Assembly: GCA_036558305.1 (NCBI GenBank)
Contig: DATBFX010000350.1
Coordinates: 1 to 11,823, forward strand
Direction of reading: 5' to 3'
DNA: 11,823 nucleotides
DNA from: DATBFX01 sp036558305
GTDB taxonomy: Bacteria; Chloroflexota; Chloroflexia; Thermomicrobiales; UBA6265
Shown here: piece by piece, positions 1 to 6,603 of the stretch
Position numbering within the stretch: position 1 is the stretch's first letter
Layout: every line of letters begins with the position of its first letter
Made by a program: the position numbers and the translations under genes
Notes under the pieces: model-generated
Seen by the model: the letters and a program-made list of their open reading frames with translations, nothing else
The model's database searches: none
Told to the model about the DNA's origin: nothing

Positions 1-1
1 C

Positions 2-349
2 ACCTACGAGTCGTTAGCCGGCGGAGTTCCCGCCATCCTCCCGGCCGACCGGGCGACGGTGACGATCGGTCGGATCGCGCTCACGCCGGGGGCGGCGGTG
101 GCGCGCCACCGCGTCGCGAACGCCGAACTCGCCGTGGTCGAGTCGGGTAGCGTCGCGTTGACCGTGACGGACGGCCACGCCTGGGAACGGGAGGCACCCG
201 ACGCATCCATCAACCAAATGGCCGACTCACCCCTTCCCTCCGGCGCCGGCATCGCACTCGATGCCGGCGCCACGGTGGCCTACCGCCCGGCCGGTAGCGA
301 GCAGGTCACGATGCTGCTGATCGCCATCGGCCCGGTCGCCCGGTTGTGA
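2..349 (+). CDS. Cupin-like protein, C-terminal part (5' end outside window)
   Basis: The frame is open from the first bases of the window and ends at TGA 347-349, so this is the last 115 residues of a longer protein. A GTG at 59 could act as a start, but the frame reads through upstream with normal codon use, so I treat it as truncated by the window edge. The stretch PGAAVARHRVANAELAVVES followed by a short beta-rich run fits the first conserved motif of a small cupin barrel (PG, H, then E, then a Gly before the next strand). The usual second metal-binding His of that motif is not evident, so metal binding is doubtful. The C-terminal part is Ala/Gly-rich and hydrophobic (VTMLLIAIGPVARL). Substrate and pathway cannot be told. 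The next gene lies 259 bp downstream, so co-transcription is uncertain. Confidence 0.7.
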   Translation, partial: TYESLAGGVPAILPADRATVTIGRIALTPGAAVARHRVANAELAVVESGSVALTVTDGHAWEREAPDASINQMADSPLPSGAGIALDAGATVAYRPAGSEQVTMLLIAIGPVARL

Positions 350-540
350 CCTACCGGCCGCCACCCCGATCCGGTGATCCAACGCCCAATCGCTTCCGTA
401 CCAGCATCAGGATCCGGGGAAGGCACGACCACCGGGGAGCGGCGGCGACGGCCACCGCCCCCGTCTCGGGTCTCGCACGCGGTCCGCGCGCAACGGGAGT
501 CCGGAATCCCCTCGACCGTGCGGGCGCTCGCCACCACTCC

Positions 541-598
541 GGTGAACCGATCACCACACCCGTCCCGGACGGGGACGACCACGGGATGAGGAAAGGAG
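541..598 (+). promoter_or_regulatory. Hairpins and ribosome binding site upstream of the DUF4331 gene
   Basis: Two short perfect inverted repeats sit before the gene: GGTGA/TCACC (541-545 and 551-555) and CGTCCC/GGGACG (561-566 and 572-577). A strong Shine-Dalgarno AAGGAG lies at 593-598, 10 bases before ATG 609, and decides that start. I see no convincing -35/-10 pair between 350 and 608. The function of the hairpins is unknown; stems of this size arise easily in GC-rich DNA. Confidence 0.4.
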
Positions 599-608
599 AT
601 CCTCCCTC

Positions 609-2459
609 ATGCGCAGCAGCAAACGGTCGTTCGCGGCGCTCGCGGCGCTGGTTGCCGCCTTGATCGCGGTCTCGTCGCTCTTCAACATCGCGGCGAAACC
701 GAGTCTGGCCTCCAGCCACCGTGAAGCGCCACTCATCAGCCAGGATCCGACGGCCGACGCCACGGATCTCTACGCCTTCGTCAGCCCCGACGCGCCGGAC
801 ACGGTCACGCTCATCGCCAACTACTACCCCGGCGAAGATCCGGCCGGCGGCCCCAACTTCTACCGCTTCGGCGACGACGTGGCCTACGACATCAACGTCG
901 ATAACAACGGCGATGCCGTTGCCGACATCACCTACCGCTTCAACTTTACCACCACCACCAAGAACCCCAACGTGCCCCTCTACAACATCGGCCCGATCGA
1001 TTCGCTCGACAGCGACAACTGGAACGTCGTCCAGCGCTACACGATCACCAAGATCACGCCCGACGGTTCCGACCAACTCAACTTCGAGGGCGTCGTGCCC
1101 CCGGTCAACATCGGTCCGAAGTCGACCCCGAATTACGACGACCTCGCCAACGCCGCCATCGGCGAAGTGGACGGCATGAAGGTCTTCGCCGGCCAACGCG
1201 ACGATCCCTTCTGGGTCGACCTCGGCGGCGTCTTCGACCTCCTGACCATCCGCACCCCACCCGGTGACCAGGGCGGCGGTCTCGACGACCTCCAGGGCCT
1301 CAACGTCCAGTCGATCGTCCTCCAGGTGCCGATCACGGACCTGACCGCGACCGGCAAGGCCCCGACCGGCGCCGACGACACCAACGCCATCATCGGCGTC
1401 TGGACGACGGCCAGCCGCTTCGGGACCACGGTCATCAACGACGACGGCACCCGCCAGGGCACCGGCGATCTGGTCCAGGTGTCCCGCCTCGGCATGCCGC
1501 TGGTCAACGAAGTCGTCGTTCCCATCGGCGCCAAGGACCTCTTCAACGCTTCGCAGCCGAAGGACGATGCCCAGTTCGGCGACGGTGTTCTCCATCCGGT
1601 CCTGCCCGGCGTCCTCGCCTCGATCTACGGGATCACGGTCCCGCCGGCCGATGCCGACCGCACCGACCTCGCGACGGTCTTCCTGACCGGTATCCCCGGT
1701 CTCAACCAACCGAAGAACGTCAAGGCGTCCGAGATGCTCCGCCTCAACATGGCGATCCCGCCGGCGAAGAGCCCGAACCCCTACGGCGTCGTCGCCGGTG
1801 ACAACGCCGGCTTCCCGAACGGCCGCCGCCTCGGCGACGAAGTGGTCGACGTCGAACTCCGCGCGGTCGCCGGCATCCTCTTCTGCGCCAAGGGCATCGG
1901 CAACCCCGACGCCTGCCCGGACGGCGACGTCTACAACGTGGCTCCCAACAACCAGCTCGGCGGCGGTGTCCACGGCAACGATGTCGCCTTCCTCGACGTT
2001 TTCCCGTACATCGCGCCGCCCCATCAGGGCTTCGAGCACCGGCACCACGCCAAGTCGACCCCGGCCAAGAAGGACCGGATCACCCCCGGCGCCTCCGCGG
2101 GTGGCAACGGCACCCCCGTGGCCGGTGAGAACGAAGTGGTCGTCCAGCTCGACGAGCTCAACGACTCCGGCGTCTCCGGCACCGCCACCCTGACCGCCGT
2201 CGGCGACAACCAGACCCGGGTCGTCATCGACGTCCAGGGGGCGACCGGCGACCACCCGGCCCACATCCACACCGGCACCTGCGACGACCTCAACCCGAAC
2301 CCGCTCTTCCCGCTCAACAACGTCGACAAGAACGGCAAGAGCGACACCACCGTCGACGTCGGTCTGACCGAACTGACCGGTGGCGGATTCGCCATCAACC
2401 TCCACAAGTCGCAGCAGGAAATCGGCGTCTACACCGCCTGCGGCAACATCGGCGGTTAG
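609..2459 (+). CDS. Secreted DUF4331 family protein with C-terminal CHRD-like domain
   Basis: 616 residues. Residues 1-34 form a signal peptide (RSSKR, hydrophobic run from 8 to 28, SLA cleavage site), so the mature protein is exported. It then begins with SSHREAPLISQDPTADATDLY, the hallmark N-terminus of DUF4331 proteins, and the family fold continues to about residue 475 (FRFNFTT-like strands, LFNASQPKDD, GRRLGDEVVDVELRAV). A low-complexity linker with many His and Lys residues (about 475-505) leads to a C-terminal beta domain, about 507-616. This contains HPAHIHTGTC (549-558) and ends in YTACGNIGG, with Cys558 and Cys611 placed for a possible disulfide. That pattern resembles CHRD or Cu/Zn-SOD-like domains. 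DUF4331 has no biochemical role known to me. The gene is followed by a hairpin repeat and then the TPR and transporter genes on the same strand. Confidence 0.93.
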   Translation: MRSSKRSFAALAALVAALIAVSSLFNIAAKPSLASSHREAPLISQDPTADATDLYAFVSPDAPDTVTLIANYYPGEDPAGGPNFYRFGDDVAYDINVDNNGDAVADITYRFNFTTTTKNPNVPLYNIGPIDSLDSDNWNVVQRYTITKITPDGSDQLNFEGVVPPVNIGPKSTPNYDDLANAAIGEVDGMKVFAGQRDDPFWVDLGGVFDLLTIRTPPGDQGGGLDDLQGLNVQSIVLQVPITDLTATGKAPTGADDTNAIIGVWTTASRFGTTVINDDGTRQGTGDLVQVSRLGMPLVNEVVVPIGAKDLFNASQPKDDAQFGDGVLHPVLPGVLASIYGITVPPADADRTDLATVFLTGIPGLNQPKNVKASEMLRLNMAIPPAKSPNPYGVVAGDNAGFPNGRRLGDEVVDVELRAVAGILFCAKGIGNPDACPDGDVYNVAPNNQLGGGVHGNDVAFLDVFPYIAPPHQGFEHRHHAKSTPAKKDRITPGASAGGNGTPVAGENEVVVQLDELNDSGVSGTATLTAVGDNQTRVVIDVQGATGDHPAHIHTGTCDDLNPNPLFPLNNVDKNGKSDTTVDVGLTELTGGGFAINLHKSQQEIGVYTACGNIGG

Positions 2460-2467
2460 TCGTACGA

Positions 2468-2568
2468 CCCTCACCCCCTGCCCCCTCTCCCGGTGTGCGG
2501 GAGAGGGGAACCGCGCTCATCGGCGCGCTCCCCTCCCCCTAGGTAGGGGGAGGGGTCGGGGGTGGGGG
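2468..2568. repeat. Compound palindromic repeat with two long hairpins
   Basis: The 144-bp gap between the DUF4331 and TPR genes is filled by nested inverted repeats. Outer arms CCCTCACCCCC (2468-2478) and GGGGGTGGGGG (2558-2568) pair with one mismatch. Inside are a perfect 11-bp stem (2482-2492 with 2498-2508, loop GTGTG) and a second stem of 10-12 bp (2530-2541 with 2544-2555, centred on CCTAGG). Strong strand asymmetry of C and G runs is typical of dispersed intergenic repeats. The hairpins could also attenuate or end transcription from the DUF4331 gene, although no T-run follows. Only one copy is in this window. Confidence 0.75.
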
Positions 2569-2603
2569 CCCTACCGTCTATCGGCTATCCAGGAGAGGAT
2601 CCG

Positions 2604-3959
2604 ATGCGGAACAGTCACCCCAAACGACTCGCGCTGGCCGCGCTCGCCGCCGTCATCCTGCTCACCGGGGCGCTCAACGTCCGCTCGGTGATCGGCGGTT
2701 CCGACAACCGGCAATGGGAGTCCGACCCCTCGGCGCCCTCGGCAACCGACCAACTCGTCGGCAACCCGGTTCGCGTCCCGACCGAACTCGACGACCAGAT
2801 CGTCGCTCTCCAGGACACCCTGCGCGTCCACCCCGACAACGGCGACGCCGCCTCCCTCCTCGGATTCGCCTACCTCCAGAAAGTCCGCGAAACCGGCGAT
2901 CCCAGCTACTACCCGAAAGCCGAACAACTCTTCGCCCACGCCCTCGACCGTAACCAGCAGGACCTCAACGCCCTCGTCGGTCTCGGCACCCTCGCCCTCG
3001 CCCGTCACGACTTCGCCGGGGCCCTCGACTGGGGTCAGCGCGCCGCCACCCTCAACCCCTACCACGCCCCCGCCTACGGCGTAATCGGCGACGCCCAGAT
3101 CGAACTCGGCCGCTACGACGACGCGGTCTCCACCTTCCAAAAGATGATCGACCTCCGCCCCGACCTGACCTCCTACTCCCGCGTTTCCTACGCCCGCGAA
3201 CTCTACGGCGACGTCCCCGGCGCCATCGACGCCATGCAGCGCGCCGCGACGGCCGGCGCCGGCCGGGCGGAAAACGTCGCCTGGACCCAGGCCCAACTCG
3301 GCAACCTCTCTTTCAATGAAGGCAACCTCGACGCCGCCGAGACCCAGTACAACGCCTCGCTCCTCACCCTCGACGGGTACGTCTACGGTCTCGCCGGTCT
3401 CGCCAAAGTCGCCGCCGCCCGCGGCGATCTCCCCACCGCCACCACCCTCTATACGCAGGCGATCCAGACGATGCCGCTCCCCGAATTCGTGATCGCCCTC
3501 GGCGACGTCTACACCGCCGCCGGCCAACCCGACGCCGCCGCCAAGCAATACGCCCTCGTCGACGCCATGGAGCAGCTCTACCGGCAGAACGGCGTCGACA
3601 CCGACGTCGAGATGGCCCTGTTCGACACCGACCACGACCGCACCCTCGACCAGGCGCTGAAGCACGCCCGGGCCGGCTACGAGAAACGTCCTAGCATCCG
3701 CGCCGCCGACGTCCTCGCCTGGACCCTCTACAAGACCGGCAACGCCGCCGACGCCGAGCAATACAGCCAGCAAGCGCTCCACCTCGGCACGAAAGACGCC
3801 CTCCTCCTCTTCCACGCCGGCATGATCGAATCCGCCCTCGGCCACCGCGACACCGCCATCGCCAATCTTCAGCAGGCCCTCGCCATCAACCCCCACTTCT
3901 CGATCCTCTACTCAACCCAGGCACAGACCGAACTCAGCCGCCTTCAGGCCGCCGGCTAA
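2604..3959 (+). CDS. Membrane-anchored tetratricopeptide repeat protein
   Basis: 451 residues. I chose ATG 2604 because AGGAG at 2591-2595 sits 8 bases before it; the frame is open further upstream (ATG 2562) but that part lies in the repeat. Residues 6-26 (HPKRLALAALAAVILLTGAL) are a basic stretch plus one hydrophobic segment without a clear cleavage site, so probably a signal anchor with the rest outside. From about residue 60 to 445 the protein is a run of helical pairs with TPR consensus, such as ALVGLGTLALARHDFAGAL and AYGVIGDAQIELGRYDDAV, the latter closing with LRPD. I count roughly nine or ten repeats. TPR arrays bind other proteins; there is no catalytic motif. The next gene starts 28 bp after this stop, so these two are likely one operon and the protein may scaffold the transporter or the secreted DUF4331 protein. 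Partners are inferred only from position. Confidence 0.9.
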   Translation: MRNSHPKRLALAALAAVILLTGALNVRSVIGGSDNRQWESDPSAPSATDQLVGNPVRVPTELDDQIVALQDTLRVHPDNGDAASLLGFAYLQKVRETGDPSYYPKAEQLFAHALDRNQQDLNALVGLGTLALARHDFAGALDWGQRAATLNPYHAPAYGVIGDAQIELGRYDDAVSTFQKMIDLRPDLTSYSRVSYARELYGDVPGAIDAMQRAATAGAGRAENVAWTQAQLGNLSFNEGNLDAAETQYNASLLTLDGYVYGLAGLAKVAAARGDLPTATTLYTQAIQTMPLPEFVIALGDVYTAAGQPDAAAKQYALVDAMEQLYRQNGVDTDVEMALFDTDHDRTLDQALKHARAGYEKRPSIRAADVLAWTLYKTGNAADAEQYSQQALHLGTKDALLLFHAGMIESALGHRDTAIANLQQALAINPHFSILYSTQAQTELSRLQAAG

Positions 3960-3987
3960 CCCGAACCACGAGACGGAGACGACCACG

Positions 3988-5760
3988 ATGATCCGCTTCA
4001 ACAGGAATGCCAGTGGCAACGTTGGTGTAGGGGAGGGCCCTGTGCCCTCCCGCGACCTGCCTGCGAGCCGCCTCCGGATGGGCAACACGCCTCACAGGGT
4101 GAAACGCGGTTCGGGCGGTCGCGGGAGGGCCCTGTGCCCTCCCCTACGCCGGCTGGTCGCGGTGCTGGCTATTATCGTCGCGGTCCTCGCCTCAACCCTC
4201 CGCACCCACTCCGCGTCCGCCCATCCGCTCGGCAACTTTACGATCAACCAATATGCCCGCATCGAAGCGACCACCGATGGCCTGCGACTCGTCTACGTCC
4301 TCGACATGGCCGAGATTCCCGCCTTCCAGGAGATCCAAACCATCGACACCGACGGCGACGGCAATATCTCGGTCACGGAAAACGAAACCTACCTTGCGAC
4401 GACGCTGCCCGAGATCACCCGCCAACTCCACCTCGCCGTAGACGGCCAGGACCTGCCGCTCACGGTCGATCAACAGGATCTGACTTTCCCCGAGGGCCAG
4501 GCCGGTCTGAAACTCCTGCGATTGCGTACCGTATTCGTTGCGGCCACCCCGGCCCTCGGCACGATCTCACCGCTCAACGTCACCTATCGCACCGATTTCG
4601 ACGCCGACCGCATCGGTTGGAAGGAGATCGTCGTCACCCACGGCGCCGGCATCGCCCTCGACGCCGCCGGCGTTGCGACGACCGACACCAGCGACGAACT
4701 CCGCGCCTATCCCCAGGACATGCTCAAGAGTCCGCTCGACCAAACCGAAGCCAGTTTCGGACTCACCATCCAACCCGGTGCTCCCGCCGCTCCCGAGTTC
4801 GCCCGCTTCGCCGCCGGTGAACCGGAGGCCACCACCGGCGCCCGCCCGAACGGCGGTTCCACCGGTGCCCACTTCGCCGCGCTCCTCAACGGCAACGATC
4901 TCACGAAGACCGGCATCGTCCTCGCCCTCCTCCTCGCGGCCGTTTGGGGCTCTCTTCACGCCCTCTCACCCGGCCACGGCAAAACGGTCGTCGGCGCCTA
5001 CCTCGTCGGTTCCCGCGGCACCCCCCGCCACGCCGTCTTCCTCGGTCTGACCGTCACCGTCACCCACACCGCCGGCGTCCTCGCCCTCGGCATGATCACC
5101 CTCTTCGCCTCCCACTACGTCGTCCCCGAACGCCTCTACCCTTGGATGAGCGTCGCCTCCGGTCTGATGGTCATCGCCATGGGTCTCTTCACCCTCCGCC
5201 AACGCCTTCGCGGCCAACCCGCCTTCGGTCATCACCACCACGGCCATTCACACGACCACAGCCACGACCACCCCCACGACCACAGCCACGACCACCCCCA
5301 CGATCATGATCACGACCACGACCACGAGCATCATCACCACTCGAAGCTCGAAGCTCGAAGCTCGATCCTCGTCCACACCCACGGCGGTAGCACCCATTCG
5401 CACCTCCCGCCCGGAACGAACGGGACGCGGGTGACGTGGCGCACGCTGCTGGCGCTGGGAGTCTCGGGCGGCCTGATCCCCTGCCCCTCGGCGCTGGTCG
5501 TCCTACTCGGCTCGATCGCCCTCGGTCGGGTCGGTTTCGGCCTCGCCCTCGTCGTCGCCTTCAGCCTCGGCCTTGCCGCCACCCTGACCAGCCTCGGTCT
5601 CGTTTTCCTCTACGCCGGCCGCTTCCTCGAACGCCGCGTCCGCCCCACCGGCCGCACCCTGTTCTTCCTTCGCTATGCCCCAGCCCTCGGCTCAATCGCC
5701 CTCACCCTTGCCGGCGTCGCCATTATCGTCCGCGCCCTGGAGCAAACGGGATTCCGGTAG
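3988..5760 (+). CDS. NicO-type nickel/cobalt transporter with exported EF-hand domain and His-rich loop
   Basis: 590 residues. GGAG at 3975-3978 supports ATG 3988. The first 53 or so residues are largely encoded by an inverted-repeat element; then comes a hydrophobic segment (56-71) and SASA/HPLGNF, a likely signal cleavage after Ala78. The exported domain (79 to about 300) carries a canonical EF-hand loop, DTDGDGNISVTE (120-131), with acidic or polar side chains at positions 1, 3, 5, 7, 9 and 12. The membrane part has about six helices in two halves. The first half has HALSPGHGK (324-332) followed by VTVTHTAGV, and the second has GGLIPCPSAL (494-503); these are NicO/RcnA-type signatures. Between the halves lies a metal-binding loop with 22 His in residues 415-451. 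Likely role: moving Ni or Co across the membrane. Direction (uptake or efflux) and the exact ion cannot be read from sequence. It follows the TPR gene by 28 bp. Confidence 0.9.
   Translation: MIRFNRNASGNVGVGEGPVPSRDLPASRLRMGNTPHRVKRGSGGRGRALCPPLRRLVAVLAIIVAVLASTLRTHSASAHPLGNFTINQYARIEATTDGLRLVYVLDMAEIPAFQEIQTIDTDGDGNISVTENETYLATTLPEITRQLHLAVDGQDLPLTVDQQDLTFPEGQAGLKLLRLRTVFVAATPALGTISPLNVTYRTDFDADRIGWKEIVVTHGAGIALDAAGVATTDTSDELRAYPQDMLKSPLDQTEASFGLTIQPGAPAAPEFARFAAGEPEATTGARPNGGSTGAHFAALLNGNDLTKTGIVLALLLAAVWGSLHALSPGHGKTVVGAYLVGSRGTPRHAVFLGLTVTVTHTAGVLALGMITLFASHYVVPERLYPWMSVASGLMVIAMGLFTLRQRLRGQPAFGHHHHGHSHDHSHDHPHDHSHDHPHDHDHDHDHEHHHHSKLEARSSILVHTHGGSTHSHLPPGTNGTRVTWRTLLALGVSGGLIPCPSALVVLLGSIALGRVGFGLALVVAFSLGLAATLTSLGLVFLYAGRFLERRVRPTGRTLFFLRYAPALGSIALTLAGVAIIVRALEQTGFR
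4027..4147. repeat. MITE-like inverted-repeat element inside the transporter gene
   Basis: A 121-bp element has arms of 31 bp (4027-4057 and 4117-4147) that match as inverted repeats except at 3 positions. The outer 12 bases, GTAGGGGAGGGC and its complement, are perfect. Each arm is itself a small palindrome (GGGAGGGC...GCCCTCCC). A relative with the same termini is at 8173-8275. It carries no ORF of its own, so any movement would need a transposase in trans. I found no clear target-site duplication. It is read through in frame as residues about 14-53 of the transporter. Confidence 0.8.
5251..5298 (+). repeat. 24-bp tandem repeat encoding HDHSHDHP, two copies
   Basis: Two exact copies of a 24-base unit (5251-5274 and 5275-5298) encode the centre of the His-rich loop of the transporter. 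Further His-Asp codons follow it to 5340 with slightly varied codons (CAT/CAC, GAT/GAC). The exact DNA identity suggests recent expansion by slippage. Confidence 0.85.
5341..5365 (+). repeat. Heptanucleotide tandem repeat TCGAAGC, three copies plus TCGA
   Basis: TCGAAGC occurs at 5341-5347, 5348-5354 and 5355-5361, followed by a partial unit TCGA. Three 7-base units make 21 bases, so the frame is kept; they encode SKLEARS at the end of the His-rich loop of the transporter. The residues look unrelated to the flanking His-Asp run. Confidence 0.8.
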
Positions 5761-5776
5761 TGCGAGTGTTCAGGAG

Positions 5777-5799
5777 GCGGCGCGGAGCTTCGCGTCCGC
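5777..5799. terminator. Possible hairpin between convergent genes
   Basis: GCGGCGCG (5777-5784) pairs with CGCGtCCGC (5791-5799, one bulged T) around a 6-base loop. It lies 17 bp after the stop of the transporter, and the minus-strand ORF ends at 5861, so it is well placed to end transcription from either side. No T-run follows on either strand, so this is a weak call. Confidence 0.3.
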
Positions 5800-5860
5800 T
5801 GAATCAGGCGGGGGCCGCGCGTTGATCGAGGGAGCTTGCCTTTTCGGAGGGTACGACGCC

Positions 5861-6121
5861 TCAGGCCGCGAAGTCGTCGTGCGGATCGGGCTCCGGCGTC
5901 TCGCCGGTCGGCGGGGCGGCGACGCGACCGAGGGGGAGCCAGAAACTGGCGCGTGTCCAAACCGGCGGCAGGAACAGTAGGCGCGACGGCTGCTTCGGCG
6001 TCGGTTCGGCGACGCGCCGGATGCGGTAGCAGGTCGGCGATTTGTCCCGGTCGCGTTCGCCCATCGGCTCGAGCGTGCGCACCTTCGGGAGCCCGTTGCC
6101 TTCGCCGTTCCCGTCGCCCAT
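5861..6121 (-). CDS. Small hypothetical protein, 86 residues
   Basis: I do not recognise this protein. Reading from ATG (complement of 6119-6121) to TGA (complement of 5861-5863) gives a soluble, Pro- and Arg-rich protein: a Gly-rich start (MGDGNGEGNG), a charged middle (GERDRDKSPTCYRIRR), a hydrophobic motif LLFLPPVWTRASFWLPLGR (about 48-66), and an acidic tail ending PDPHDDFAA. Support for coding comes from third-position G/C bias like the neighbouring genes and from GGAG with 8 bases before the ATG. The frame stays open upstream to about 6553, but that part has Arg/Pro-rich nonsense-like composition, so I prefer the ATG with the ribosome site. It is convergent with the transporter and divergent from glnA. 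It has no signal peptide or obvious domain. It could still be a chance ORF. Confidence 0.55.
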   Translation of the reverse strand: MGDGNGEGNGLPKVRTLEPMGERDRDKSPTCYRIRRVAEPTPKQPSRLLFLPPVWTRASFWLPLGRVAAPPTGETPEPDPHDDFAA

Positions 6122-6152
6122 TGTGTCGTCTCCGCTCCGTCGTCTGATCCCT

Positions 6153-6175
6153 GTCCGGACGGGTCCCGTTCGGAC
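6153..6175. promoter_or_regulatory. 23-bp near-perfect palindrome upstream of the small minus-strand gene
   Basis: GTCCGGACGGG (6153-6163) and CCCGTTCGGAC (6165-6175) are inverted copies with one mismatch and a single central base. A near-continuous dyad of this length looks more like a protein-binding site than an RNA hairpin. It ends 32 bp upstream of the start of the minus-strand ORF and about 430 bp before glnA. A second smaller perfect dyad, ATTGGG-A-CCCAAT, is at 6217-6229. I cannot name a regulator. Confidence 0.4.
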
Positions 6176-6429
6176 CAGCCCGATCGTAAGACGAGGCCGC
6201 CGATCGGACCATGACCATTGGGACCCAATCGAACCGCGGGACGATCTTCCCGTGCTCCGGGTGAACGGTCCTGGTCGCTCGTACCTTGGTCGCCGGACGC
6301 CGGCGGTACGGTCGACAGACGTCCGGCAGATACCGCGGCGTTCCCCCATCGGCACTCGTGCGAAATGCACATGACGAGCGCGTGTTCTCCCGCAATCTGC
6401 ACGATGACGAACTCGGCAGTGCGGCGTAA

Positions 6430-6575
6430 GGTTTCCCGTCGGGATTCCGATCGGCGGGGAAAACCGGGCGGGTCGCACCACCGGCGCCCCGAATCGCCGG
6501 TGCGGCTCGGGCGTGGTCCGTTGCCGCGCCTGGGTTTCGTGCTGCTGCCACAACCGCGTGCCGGTTGGGCGGCAG
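6430..6575 (+). promoter_or_regulatory. Hairpin-rich leader upstream of glnA
   Basis: The 482 bp between the small minus-strand ORF and glnA hold no gene that I believe. The part next to glnA has three inverted repeats in series. An imperfect one, GGTTTCCCGTCG with CGGCGGGGAAAACC, spans 6430-6465. A perfect 8-bp stem CACCGGCG/CGCCGGTG spans 6479-6502. A two-part stem, CTGCC/GGCAG enclosing AACCG/CGGTT, spans 6545-6575 and ends about 15 bases before the glnA ribosome site (GGGAAGG, 6594-6600). They may form a structured 5' leader. No known riboswitch pattern was recognised, and no clear promoter was seen. Confidence 0.35.
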
Positions 6576-6603
6576 GTAGTGTGACGTGAAGAAGGGAAGG
6601 ACC

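Noticed and set aside
351..2474. A 707-residue antisense ORF opposite the DUF4331 gene
   Set aside because: Long antisense ORFs are expected opposite GC-rich genes with C-ending codons. Its Val/Asp/Gly-dominated composition has no protein character, and the plus-strand gene is clearly recognisable.
2571..3896. A 441-residue antisense ORF opposite the TPR gene
   Set aside because: Gly/Val/Glu-rich shadow of a high-GC gene; the TPR reading has a ribosome site and repeat consensus.
5251..5365. A CRISPR array in the repeated His-rich region
   Set aside because: Units are exact tandem copies without spacers and are in-frame coding sequence.
6530..6549. A sigma-54 promoter (GG-N10-GC) before glnA
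   Set aside because: Only the invariant GG and GC fit; the other consensus bases do not. Such spacing arises often in GC-rich DNA.
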